A DNA stretch of 64,000 nucleotides from Desmodesmus armatus (Eukaryota > Chlorophyta > Chlorophyceae > Sphaeropleales > Scenedesmaceae), in the NCBI GenBank assembly GCA_007449985.2, contig VIIQ02000005.1, positions 868,001 through 932,000 on the forward strand, in the 5' to 3' direction. Made by a program: the position numbers and the translations under genes. Shown here piece after piece: positions 11,626 through 35,900 of the stretch. Position 1 is the first letter of the stretch. Each line of letters starts with the position of its first letter. The notes below the pieces were generated by a model. The model did no database searches and was not told the DNA's origin. It worked only from the letters and a program-made list of their open reading frames with translations.

Positions 11626-14600
11626 CTACAAGTTCCTGTCAGCAGCAACGCCAACAGGAGAGGTGACTGCCAGCATTCTCAGCTGGTTCAGCGCCCACTC
11701 TGCACTGGACCTTGTAGCAGCATGCTGCTGCCACTTGGTCTCCAACAACAAACCCCAACCCTCAACCCATGCTGCAGGAGCCCTGTACTGCATCCTGGCC
11801 AGCGCCCACAGCAGCTGCTGCAGCCGATACCCATCCACTGCCGACAGCGGCTGCCTACTGGCCTGAGTCACCATTGCATGCAGCCAGGCCTGGTTGGGCT
11901 GCACTCGCATCCTGGCCAGACCCACTAGCAGGTGACAGAGCTGAGAGGCAGTGTACTCACCACGCAGCTGCAGCGCTGCTACTAGCAGCTGCTGAGCGAC
12001 ATGACGCCGTGGCTGCCAATATTTGCTGACCAACGGTCCTGCAGCCCCACCATCAGCACTACGCCTGCTGTCGGCGCTGTCTGTGGCGCAGCTGCTGACG
12101 TGGGCGTCCCCGTGGTTGTTAGCAGCTTGCTGTGCTGCAGGCTGCTGCTCAGCTGCCACCAGCGCCTGCTGCTGCTGCTGCCCCGGCTGCCGGGTCACCT
12201 TGTGAGCTGGACCCACCCCCACTGGCCTGACCACGGGTGTGAGGTGCACCTGCATGCGCCCCCAGGCCCACACAATCATCGACAGCTGCAGCGCATCCAA
12301 CTGACCCAGCCTGGCAGCCACAACCTCCACTGCCACAGCCCTCCAAGCAGTCCGGGGAGGTGTCACTCGCGTCACCGCAAGGGCCCAGTGCAGCAACGCT
12401 ACTCCCTGATGACTCATGGCTGGCATCTGACGTGCTGATGCTGCCAAGAACAGCCTCATCCACTGCCGGTTGGGTCTCCAACGCAGGGCTGCTATGCCGT
12501 ATGCAATGTGCACGAGGTCCAGCGCACTGCAGCTGCTGCAGTCACCTAGCTGGCCCAGCATGCTGTTCAGGTAGGCAGGGCTGGGACGACACTTCAGGCG
12601 GGCAAGCAGCAGCAGAAGAGTCGCCGTGTGTCGCGGCCGCAGCAGCGACAGCTGCCCATGCAGCAGCAGCAGCTGCTGCTTGAGCCACTTCGCTGGCAGT
12701 GGGGCCGCTGCTGCACCGCGCAGCCACGACAAGCCTTGCAGGGTTTGCAGGATGGCCGCAGCTAGTGCCTGCCTAGCCCCTATGCTGCTGCTACCATGGC
12801 TGGAGCTGCTGCTGCTGCCGCCAGAGGCAGCACCTGCTGCTGCTGTGAAGGAGCGGTGTGTGGCCATAAAGAAGCTTCCTAGCCAGTCCCTGGACGGAAC
12901 CACCCCTAGGCGGCTGATGGCATCAATACCCACAGCCAGGGTAGTGGGTGACGCAGCCAGGAACCCCAGCCGCATCTGCTGCAGCAGCGCCTGCACAAGG
13001 TCAGATGGCAGCGGCAGCCGCAGCTTGGCCACTCCCCACAGCAGCTGGGAGACGTCCGTGGGGGTTGCTGTGCTGGTGCCAACCCGCACCCAGACAGCCT
13101 GCGACAGCACCTCCACCCAGCTATCCTCAGTGCCGCCCGTGCTGCTGCTGCTGCTTTGTCCCTGCGCGTTTTGGCTACTGACCAGCCCCTGATGCTCGAG
13201 GCCTGCATCTGCCAAGCACAGCAGCAGCTGCGCCAGCTCCTGCAGGCTTAGCCCCGCCAGCTTGCCCTGCAGGCTGCCTGCCAGCCCCGTCAGCCATTGC
13301 TGCGGCACCTTGCTGTTTGTGCTGGCCAGGCCCCTCAGCACGCGCAGTGTATTGACCAGGGGCTCGTCACACAGCCGCTGGGCCACAGCAGGGGTGAGTA
13401 GGGCAGTAAGGAGCTGCGGTGGCACCTGCCGGCCTGATGCTGCATAGGCTTGCAGCAGCGCACCCTGTAGGCGTGTCGGCAGCAGGCTCACTGCTGGCTG
13501 CAGCTGAGGCTGCGAGGGCACCTGTGCTGTTGTTATGGTGCGCTGCAGGACGCTGCTGGCAGGGCTGTTGTCTGCAGCCTTGCCGCTGCCACGGGCATTG
13601 GGGCTGCCTGTTGATAAGAGCTGGTGTTCGACAGCAGCCCACCAGGCCTCCCCAGGGTCGAAGTCACAGACTGCTGCTGCCCACATCAACCGCACCACTT
13701 CAGCAGCAGTTGCAGTCTGCCTGCTGCCACCGGTCCCGTGTAGCTTCCCAGCACCTAGATTGTCACCTTGGTGCTGCACTGCTGCTGCTGCGGCTGTGTG
13801 AGGCCCTACAGAGCTCTCCAACACCCCTGCATGTGCATAGAGGTCATGCAGCCAGGGTTGCAGGGGTACCAGGGAGGCCCCTGGGTTGTGCCTGCACGGC
13901 AGCAGCGCCATCCTGCCCAGTGACCAAGCAACGCCTGCAACCTGTCCAGGTGCCATGGCCGGCAGCTGCTGGTGCACTGCTGCCAGCAGCTGCTCATACC
14001 AGACCACAGGAGGCACCTGCTGCTGGGTGGCCAGTGTGGCAGCAGCCACTGTCAGGTCCTCACTACTGAAGGCAGCCAGCCGGGGAAGGGATGCAGCATA
14101 GAAGCCATCCAGCCAGGAGAGCCACATACTAGCAGCATCAGGGGCTACTTCTGCTACTGCTGCTGCTTGTCCTGCTTCTGCAGCTGATGGCGGCAACCCT
14201 TCCGGGTCTGCTGCTGCTGCTGCTGGTAGTGCTGTGAGCGCATCCAGGGCTGATGCCAGGCTGGTGCTGCCAGGGCCCTGGTGTGGACCAGCTGGGGCGG
14301 CAGCAGGTGGTGGGTGCAGCGCAGCTGCTGCCGCCTGGGCAGCAGCAACTGCAGCAGCAGCCTGAGGCAACAGCTGCTGGGGCAACTGTTGCTGCTGTTG
14401 TGGTTGCTGTCTGCTGCCTTGCCACACAGGCCTCACCAGCCCAGCTGGGGCCCTGGCAGGCTGCTGCTGCTGGGGCTGCTGGGGTGATGCTGGGGTTGCA
14501 GCTGGCTGCTGAAGCGCCACCTGCTGCCGCTGCTGCTGCTGTAGCTGCTGCTGTGCCTGCAGCTGCAGGTGCGGCTGCGCCAGCACTGCTGCTGCCCACA

Positions 14601-16325
14601 GAGAGGTAACCTGCGTCCTGGGATTAGCCTGGGCCAGGCAATCCTGCACCACAACACGCCAGCACAGAGCACATACAGGTCAGTCGACACCACACCAAGC
14701 ACAAACACAGCAGAACAGGCGGATGCAGGCATGGGCGAGGTCACACCCATGGGCGAGGTCACAAGCGTTCGGTGACTGGAAGCCTGGATTCTGGCATGCC
14801 GCTAACCACTGACTATTCTGTACATGCGAAAGCAGCTGCAAGTGCAGTCCTGTGCTGACCTGTGCCCCTGGCACCCTCTGCCTAGCTAGCTGCTGTAGTT
14901 CCATCACCGCCTCACCTGCACAGCAGGTAGCACCTGCTCAAGCCACTCCCAGCTGCACAGCTGCTGCGCCACCCCTGCCAGGCCACCAGCCCCACCCCCC
15001 TGCTGTGCCTGCTGCACCAGCAGTGCCAGCGAGTGCAGGACAACTACAAAGTCCTGACTCCCAAAGTGCTGCTGTTGCCGGGGCACAGCTGGGAGCAGTG
15101 CGCGCAGGAGCCGCTGGCTGAACACCTGCACAAGTTGGCTGCTTCTGCTTCTGCTCCTGCCCTTGCTGCTGTTGCCGCCCATGTCAGCACTGTCGTGGGA
15201 GAGGCAGCCGGTTTGCTGCAGGCGTGTGAGGCTCTGCATCACCATGGCCAGCTCACAAGGCTTCAGCTCACTGCTGCAGGCATGGAGCTGCTGCAGGGTA
15301 CTAGCTAGCCACCTCCTGTTGGGCAGCACCAACCCCTGCTGAACGTGCTGCTGGAGGTCCTGTTCCTGCAGCAGCTGCTCCTGCTGGCTGTCCTGTTGCT
15401 GAGCCACATGCTGCTGCTGTCGCTGCTGCTGCAAGTGTTGCCATGCTACCACCCCATGCAGCATACGCGCCAAGCTGACTGCTGGCATGCGCTGCAGCTT
15501 GCTCAATGTAGCTGCATGGTAGGTGTCTGCCCAGCTGCTGCTGGGCACATGTCCCAACTGAGGCAGGACCGCTGCTACAGTTGCCAGCGCCCTGCTGCTC
15601 TTCCACCCCGCCACATCCATGCCAGCACACGCTGCATGCAGCCAGGCAGGACAAGGCTGTGCTTCAAGCCGAGCCAAGGCTTGCAGCAGCACAGACGAAG
15701 CCCACTCGTCCATCCGGCCAGCAGAGAACAGCTTCCCAGCTGCTGCCAGCAGCTCATCCTGCCAGCCTGGCAACCCTGCTGCTGCTGCTGGGCCGTGTGG
15801 CAGCACAGACACTGCGTGTGCAGCATGTGCTAGCTGTCCTGGCTTGAGCCTGGCCAGGAGCGGATGCACTTGCCGCAGCAGCTGCTGCAACTGGGGGGCG
15901 CCGAGCTGCAAGCGCCACTTGGCCGCTGCTAGGAGCTGCTCCAACGCTGCTGCCCCATCTTGCTGCTGCCGCTGGTCCAGCGGTGAAAGCTGTTGCAAGC
16001 AATCGTGCTGCTGACCCATTTCAATTTGCAGCGCCACATCAGCAGCAGCTTGAACCAGCTGTTCCAGCTGCTGCTGCTGCTGCTGCCGCCGTCGCTGCTG
16101 CTGCTGGTGTGTGTCCGCGCCTGCAACATCCTCGTAAGCCCTAAACGGACCAGATGCTGGCTGCTGCACATGATGCGACGGCGGCGGTAGCGTTGACGGC
16201 GCTACAGCTATGCTCGTCAGTGGAGCATGCGTGCTGCAAGCCAATGCAACAGCAGGCAGCAGTTGGGGGTGAGCCTGGTGTAAGGCCTCTGTGCTGCTGG
16301 TGGCTGTCCCTTTCGCTGAAATCAT
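11626..16325 (-). CDS. Octotricopeptide-repeat (OPR) protein
   Basis: Two exons, 16325-14916 and 14643-11626, joined in phase 0 by a 272-bp GT-AG intron, encode about 1,475 aa. The protein is a helical repeat solenoid with OPR-type units, recognisable as a Pro-x-x-Trp segment, a helix, then a Leu/Ala-rich helix ending in a short basic or aromatic turn. Examples are VPPVVWYEQLLAAVHQQL, VPQQWLTGLAGSLQGKLAGL, WRPNRQWMRLFLAAS and VQPNQAWLHAMVTQASRQPL. OPR proteins, expanded in green algae, bind specific organelle RNAs and control stability, processing or translation. Long Gln runs separate blocks of repeats. The N-terminus lacks acidic residues and could be an organelle transit peptide (inferred). 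No RAP or endonuclease domain is seen at the C-terminus. The target RNA cannot be predicted. Confidence 0.85.
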
Positions 16326-16339
16326 TAAGTTGAAATCAT
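16325..16339 (-). promoter_or_regulatory. Minimal uORF (M-I-S-T-stop) overlapping the OPR start codon
   Basis: A tandem duplication of about 14 bp (tgaaatcattaagt on the plus strand, 16316-16344) copies the start-codon region. The upstream ATG (16339-16337) opens a four-codon uORF whose TAA (16327-16325) overlaps the main ATG (16325-16323) by one base, as TAATG. This could lower translation or couple it to reinitiation. The sequence is direct; the effect is inferred. Confidence 0.55.
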
Positions 16340-17027
16340 TAAGTTAAAAGTTGATGTTTTCTGCTGTTGTGTCTATGTTCAGCACAGCTTACCAGATGCT
16401 TTGCAGCACAACAGTGCTTGGGCGTTGCTGCTGTTGCTGTGTGAAGGACCACAGCCGGTTGCTGCTGTTGCACACCACCTGGCCAGCCATTGAGGGCTGC
16501 TGTGGTGCACAAAGCAGACCAGGAATGGCGCACGGGCTTCATCCATGCGATCTACGTGTGGCTGCTGTTGTGACTGTGATCTGGCCCATGTTGACGCTGC
16601 TGCGGCATGTGCTGCGTTCCCCGACGTGCATAAATCACACAGAATGATACGAACGATGCTGACTGTCTTTGTTGCTTTCCAGTTGCAGCCCAACCGAATG
16701 CCGTGTGAACAGTGTGTCAATTTCTGTCCAACGCCCGTTCCCGTGGAGGATGAAGGAGGTGGCTTTCAACTGTACTGAAACGGTGTTCCAGTGTCCCTGC
16801 AGTAACCCTGTCCCACCCCCTATCGGACACCCCTGTTTGATACAGTCACCTCCTACCTGGGGCACACCCCACATTCCTGTCCCCACCCAGCTTGATCGTT
16901 GGCTCCAACCTGCTCCTCAGAGCTGTGCTGGCTCGCTGATCGGCATGCATGCGAGCCAGCGGCAACTCCAGCTGGCTTGACAGACAGAGTACTGCTCTAG
17001 CGCAGCAGCTGCTGCTGGTGCCTCAGG
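16326..17027. promoter_or_regulatory. Shared upstream region of the OPR (-) and VPS4 (+) genes
   Basis: A 702-bp divergent intergenic region that must hold both promoters and 5' UTRs. No clear TATA box or other known motif can be assigned by eye. Confidence 0.5.
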
Positions 17028-20937
<3,910 letters not shown>

Positions 20938-21323
20938 CAGCAGGGCAGTGGTGTTGTGCTGTCATGTGGCTGTCATTCTTTCCAGCCTCGAGCTGAGGAA
21001 ACACAACAGCAGCAGCTGCAGCAGGGGAAGCAGAAGTTGGTGCATTCTGTAGAAAAGGTGCTGGATATGTTGGACGGTTGCACAGCCAGCTGACAGCTGG
21101 GGCCTGTTGATGCTGCTGTGCGTCTTGGTTGGTACTGCTGACTCAGCAGCGGAACACCTGCCATGGTGCAACCAGGGTTCTTGTGTCGTTGTGTCGGGAT
21201 GGTGTTGGAAGTCGTGAAAAGCTGCTCCGTTCTTGGATCGACCCCGTTCGCTGTTGGAACAACACCTAGATCCACAGATCACAAGGCATCAACGTCTAGC
21301 AGAGAAGGTGGAAGGTGTTCAAG
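20938..21323. other. Intergenic: VPS4 3' flank and RPE promoter region
   Basis: A 386-bp gap between two plus-strand genes. It should contain the VPS4 3' UTR and the epimerase promoter. No other feature is seen. Confidence 0.45.
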
Positions 21324-23262
21324 ATGGCTGCAAGTATAAAGATATCTCCTTCAATACTCAGCGCTGGTGAGAAGCCGCTCTTGTGAACAGCCACTACTGC
21401 TGCTGCTGTACAGCTTCATGACCTGCGCTGTGCAGCCAGTGCACAGCACCTAGTCTTCTGGTCACCGTTTGGTGTGACACCCCTTTGATACTTCACACGT
21501 GCAGACTTCGCTGCTCTGGGCTCGGAATGCAAGCAGATTGTGCAGCAGGGGGCCGACTGGTTGCACGTTGATGTGATGGTGAGTGGCAGCGGCCCTGGCG
21601 GCGACATGGGGTATCATGTGTGATGCTGGATTACTTCTGCCCAATCCACAGGTGTACCGACATCGTGTAGCAGCAGCAGGCAGTAAGGCATAACTCTTTA
21701 TGTGTGCACAAAGCACAAGTCGCCTGCTGATGTCGGCTGCTGCTGCAGGACGGCCATTTTGTCCCCAACTTGACAATCGGTGCCCCAGTGGTGCAGTCAC
21801 TGCGCAAACACAGTGATGCCTTCTTTGACTGCCACCTGATGGTCAGCCACCCGCAGCAGTGGGTGAAGGTGAGATACACCGCTGGCATGCAGTACAGGCA
21901 CAGACAGGCGCACAGGCAGCTGAGGAGGCAGGTACTTGTACACAACTCATGCATGCCTCCTGGTTTTTCAACAGCTCAGCGCAACAGGGTCCTTCTGTGG
22001 GCCCAGTTTCACGTTCTGTCACAGTGTGCACGCGCAAGCATGTGCCCATGTGCGATAATGTGTGCAGGATTTTGCCAAGGCTGGTGCTGGTGGTGCTGGC
22101 ATGATGTTCACCTTCCACCTGGAGGCCTTTGCTGACCCACAGCAGCTCAGCAGGGACGCAGCACACCCAGCTGTGGTGGAGATGTGCAGGCAGGTCAAGG
22201 AGGCAGGCATGAAGGTAGGAGGACGTGCACCAGCTGCTGCTCATGCCATTGAAAAAGGATGGGCTGCGTGTCAGGAGAGCTGTCGGACTGTTGCCAGGGG
22301 CATCAGGAGACTGCTGAGTAGCTTATGGGTAACGTGCTACGTGAATGCTGTCAGCACAAGCGGTCAGGGCTGTGCATCCCACCTGCCTCGCATCACTACC
22401 GCTGCTGTCCATGTTGCCCCGGTGCTCCAACAACCCTGCTGCAGGTGTGCTGCAACGGCGCACAGCCAAGGCTCTAGCTACTAGCGCAGCCATATCTTGA
22501 CACCTGACTTGCAAGAACATGTGCATGCTATTCTCTGCGCCGAGGGGCTGGCTTCTGCCAGCCTTGGGGTATGAGGGCACACCGTTGCTGACACTGTGTG
22601 TGCTGCTGCCATCGCTGCGGCTTCTGCTGCCTTTGTGCCAGGTTGGCATTGCCCTGAAGCCTGCCACAGCTGCTGAGCTGGTGCTGCCTTACCTGCAGCA
22701 GGGGCTGCTGGACTTGGTGAGCAACATGGGGAGGGGGGTTGACACGAGGGCCCCTAAGGGGGGGGGGGGGGGGCAGGTGCAGAGCGCCGTAAAGAGGGGC
22801 GCAGAGCAGCATGGAGTGCGGAGACAGCCTGCACTCCCTCAGAGCACTTGCCCTGCTTGGTATGCACCCCATTGGTATGCACCCCATTGGTATGCACCCC
22901 ACTGGCAAGGATGGATCCACTCAGACAACCAAGGCCAACGCTGACCCACACCACTTATGATGCTGCTGTTCTTGCCGACTGTTCCTGTACTGTCGTTGTG
23001 CCAGGTGCTGGTGCTGACTGTCGAGCCAGGTTTCGGTGGGCAGGCTTTCATGCCAGATGCTGTGCAGAAGTGCCGTGTGCTGCGAGACGCAGCCCCAGAC
23101 CTGCTGATAGAGGTGGACGGAGGTATCAACAGCAAGACAGCAGCAGTGGCTGCTGAGGCGGGGGCCAATGTGCTGGTGGCAGGCAGTGCGATCTTTGGCA
23201 CGCCCGACCCGCAGCAGGCTATGTTGGACATTCGCAATGCAGCAGCAGCGGCGGCCAATTGA
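21324..23262 (+). CDS. RPE: Ribulose-phosphate 3-epimerase, cytosolic type
   Basis: Interconverts ribulose 5-phosphate and xylulose 5-phosphate in the pentose phosphate pathway. Six exons in phase: 21324-21366, 21505-21578, 21749-21868, 22068-22214, 22642-22716, 23005-23262, giving 238 aa, the usual length. The TIM barrel shows the family motifs: [18 protein letters not shown] at the start, metal-binding His and Asp in WLHVDVMDGHFVPN, His in [24 protein letters not shown], and Asp in IEVDGG, followed by [14 protein letters not shown]. There is no transit peptide before the barrel, so this should be the cytosolic enzyme rather than the plastid Calvin-cycle form (inferred). A TGTAA motif lies 164 bp after the stop. 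Confidence 0.96.
22758..22773 (+). repeat. Run of 16 G in an RPE intron
   Basis: A homopolymer of 16 G lies in intron 5 of the epimerase gene. Its true length may be uncertain in any assembly. Confidence 0.8.
22857..22905 (+). repeat. 15-bp tandem repeat, three copies, in RPE intron 5
   Basis: The unit tatgccccattgg-like (tatgcaccccattgg) occurs three times in a row, the last copy with one change (cactgg). It is intronic and noncoding. Confidence 0.9.
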
Positions 23263-24074
23263 GTGTCAGTCTAAATTTGCAGCACGGGTGCGTCTGGTCC
23301 TGCCGCAGGTACTGGACCCGCAGTACTGGACAACGCGGCTTTGTGTGTGTGTGTGTGTGTGTGTTGGGGGCGGGGTGACTGTGTGTGTTCCTTGTGTGCA
23401 CTTCAGTAGCAGGGTGGGAGGGTGTTGTAACAACAGATATGTACGTGTTCTGCACCTCGACTCCCTGTGCTTGACAGAGTTGCTTGCAGCCTCGTCATGG
23501 GACCGCGCCATGAGCGGCTCAGTCGGGGCCTGCGTCGCCCTTCATGCATCCACACCAACTTTGGTGCAAGGGCACAGAGCGGCAGTGCCGCTGGCAGCAC
23601 TGGTGTCAGCACAGTCATTGCCTCTCTCAAGGATACTTGCCTCCTGCCTACACAAACCCAAGCGAGGTTGATATGCCCCTTGCGGCAGGCCTGCAATGTT
23701 GTGAACACAACCAATGCCTGGGACAAGATGACTGTCCTGCTGGTCACGTGACATCACACGTGTGCCAGTCAGCTCCCTAGTTGCTTTCAGTGAGTTTCCT
23801 GGTCCTCCTTCGCGGTTGTGAGTAGTTCTTGGGCTTGCATGGAGTGTGTGCAGTAAGGTGCTGGTACTGGCCGCAGACAGGCATATGCAGGTCCCGCATC
23901 GCTCAGTGTCTCCTCAATATGCAGTGACCGCTTGCACATCCCTACAATGCCTGCTGGGATGTGGGCCACCCACTTCAACCGCGTGGACACCTGGCGAACC
24001 ATTGAAAAACAGAAGTCAAAGTTGCAGCACACCAACCTTGCAAACACAACAACAAACACAACACCCTACCCCAC
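23263..24074. other. Convergent 3' flanks of RPE and VPS54
   Basis: An 812-bp gap between convergent genes. It contains a (GT)n run at 23342-23364 and no supported gene. Confidence 0.45.
23426..23430 (+). promoter_or_regulatory. Putative TGTAA poly(A) signal of RPE
   Basis: TGTAA on the plus strand, 164 bp beyond the epimerase stop codon. Assigned by motif and position only. Confidence 0.4.
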
Positions 24075-32639
<8,565 letters not shown>

Positions 32640-32980
32640 CTGACAGACTCCAACTAAACAGATAATGCCATCAGGGGGGAGGCAAGGCTGGTCCCATCCC
32701 CACGACGACCTCGAGGCAACCTCAAAGCATAAGACTTTATCGACAGACAACCGAAAATGCCTTTTTCATGATTTCAGACGTTTGCCTGCTGCCCATACCT
32801 GTGTGAAGCAGCGTTGAGGTCCAGATCAGACGCGTTCCAGATCAGACGGTTTTTCTCTCTGAGTAGACTGCAAGGTAAGGAAGGGTCAGCTCCTCAGGAT
32901 ATAGAATTGAATACACACTTGCACAACTTGGGGCAGTCAGGGAGGCTAATTGCTTTCGTGCAAGGAAACACCCAACCAAG
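32640..32980. promoter_or_regulatory. Shared upstream region of VPS54 (-) and the sulfotransferase-like gene (+)
   Basis: A 341-bp divergent intergenic region. It must contain both 5' UTRs and promoters. No specific motif is assigned. Confidence 0.5.
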
Positions 32981-35900
32981 ATGGAAGCCTTGAAAGCTGT
33001 GCTGCAAGCTCGGGATGACAAAAGCCCACAGGTCAGGCCCATAAGCCTTTGACAGCAAGTTGTGTGCAGCGCAGGGGCCCAGTCCCTGTCATTGCCGCTG
33101 CAGGTGAAGGCTTTGCTGGAATGCTTGGATGCAGCGTTTGACCTGCAAGTGTGCATTTGCTCAGTGGGTGAGTGACAAGTTTTGGTACCTTGACCTAGAA
33201 AGAGCAATGTCGCTGTAAGGGCTCCCGTCAGCGTGTGGCTGTGAGGGCATGCCCACAGGCCTTCTTGACAGGCTGGTGCAGATCCTAATGCACTGTACAC
33301 TGGCAACGGCACCTTCCATTGCGCAGGTGGCGTGGGCAGCACTTCTCTCAGCAATTTCCTTACCACACAAGCAGGCCTGCAATGTAATCTCCTGTCAGAC
33401 CAGGATGCAGTAAGGCACGTCAACAGGTGAGACAGACAAACCTTGGTGTGACATTGCAAAACTTACAGAGCTGGCACACAGCCAAGCCAGGTGCTGCTGG
33501 TGGAGTGTTCCCCAAGTCTTGAACACTCAGCCAGCAAACACCTCTCCGGCTGTTACTGCCTCTGCAGGCCTCCTCCACATCTGCCCGCCGGCACCAAGGT
33601 CGTGTACTTGTTTGGTGACCCCCTGGCAGCTGTAGCCTCACACTACAGGCGCAACCATGCCCTGCACCAGGTAAGCAGGACATGCTCGCCAGGACGGTGT
33701 AGCAGGGGTTTGTTTCTGCAACAGTGCCTGACCCCCAGCAGCCCCAACTTTTGCAACAGTGTTTGACCCCCAGCCTGGTGGCACCAAAGTGTCTTGACAA
33801 AGTGAAACATCAGTACAACATCAGTGTGCTATCTTTCAAGCGACTGCGTGAGCTACTCAGTAGCTCGAGTTGGTGATGTTTGGCATGTCACGTCCCACCC
33901 ACACCTGGCCCCACCCAGTACAATTGGTGTCATGCTTGCGCGCTAGGGCAGGCCCAGCAGGCCTGCTGTAGTAGTCTCATGCATCGCCACACGCTTGCAG
34001 ATGTGCGCAGTACAGGTCTGGCAAGCACGCATGCCTACAACGGAAGACGTATGTATCACATGGTGATGTGTGTCACTCTACACCCAACTGGTGGGTGTGT
34101 GTCACTCCACACCCAACTGGTTGGTGTGTGTCACTCCCCACCCAACCTAGACGCTGTCCTTTACAATCCGCCACTGCGGCACTGTAGTAGTCTCAACCAG
34201 CACCTTGAGCATGCAGATGCGTGCAATCAAGGGGAGGCATGCTCACACAACTGCACCACGATGTGGGTGAATTGGGGTCTTTGTCTGGAGATGTTACAGT
34301 ATGATAGCACTCACCCCACACACTGCAGTAATCATCATATGCAGGCGACCGCTGACACCGCAGTGCTGTCTCTCAAAATACTCTGCAGTAGTCTCTAGCA
34401 TCGTCTCAAGCCTGCATACTCATGCAGTACAGGTCCGGCAAGCATGCACACCCTGAACATAAGGTGGCTGAATTACAGGTTGGTGATGTTTGGCATGTTA
34501 CCTCCCACCCACACCTGCCCCCTCCGTAGACACTACAGAACAGCTGGTAATTAGTTATAACATGCTTGCGCCCTGCTGTAGTAGTCTCATGGGATGCCAC
34601 AACCTTGCAGATGTCTGCAAGACAGGTCTGACCAGAACACACAGCCACAACACAGTACATATGTATTACAGGGTGGTGGTGTGTGGTATGTTACCAACCG
34701 CCCACACCTGCCAGATATCCCAGACACTACAACCTCTCCATGTCATATGTGCGCCGCACGGTAGCTGTCTCGAGCTTGGGCTTGGCATTGCAGACCAGTG
34801 CAATAGAGGTCTAGCAATCACACATGACCAGAACACCAGGCAGGTTGATGCCAATTGGCTTGTGACATGCACGTGCCCTAGACACAGCCTGTCTAGGGTC
34901 AGATCCTGTGACGTGTTGAAGGGCGGCGGCGCTGTAGTAGTCTCATGCATCTTATGGAGGGCTCAAATGTGCCTGCTGTTGGTTTGCAAGCATACATAAG
35001 CACATTGCATGGATGAATTATTGCCGGTTGGCCCCCCTGTGCTGGGTTACTGCTACCCCCACAATCACCCCATGTGTGGACCCTCATGTAGTGCCTCACT
35101 GTGTGTCTGCAGTTCTGGAGTAGTCTCCTGCTGTGACGTGAGCGCTCAGGAGTGTGAGCCAAAGGCTTGATCAGCACCTATGATAATTGAGTAATGTTCA
35201 AGATTAGCTAGCTGGGGCGATGCAGTGTGGTAGCTCAAGTGGGCTCACACCCACTCCAGACACACGCCTTGCTCAAGACGAAGTCTGTGCTGTGGTAGTC
35301 TCATGTGTCACCTTGAGCGCTCCAGTGTGTGCTCTTGAGGTCTGGTAAGCACACAACACTAGGCTGAAAGCTGGAAATATTGCAGGTTGGTGTGTGTGGG
35401 TGTGTGTCACCCCACACCCACCCTAGAAATCGCCCTTCAACTTCCGCATCTGCGGCGCTGTAGTAGTCTCACTCACCACCTTGAGCATGCAGATGCGTGA
35501 AACAAAGGCACGGCATGCTCACACAACTGTATCACATCGTGGGGAAATTGCGGTTATGTGCGTTGACATGTTGCACAGGACTCACCCCACACACTGCAGT
35601 ATGCAGCGTGCCTGCGGCAGGCATGCGCTGGCACAGCAGCACTGCCTCTCAGGATACCCTGCAGTAGTCTCTAGCATCATCTCAAGCCTGCATATTCATG
35701 TAGTACAGGCGTGGCAAGCACGTGTACCCAGGACAGAAAGGTGCTGAATTACAGATTGCCATGTTGGGCAGGTTACCTCCCACCCACACCTGCCCCCTGC
35801 CGCAGACACTACCGTGACAGTACAACTCCAAATTGTGACAGTGTCATGTTTGCGCCCTGCTGTAGAAGTCTCATGCATCACCACACGCTGGCAGATACGT

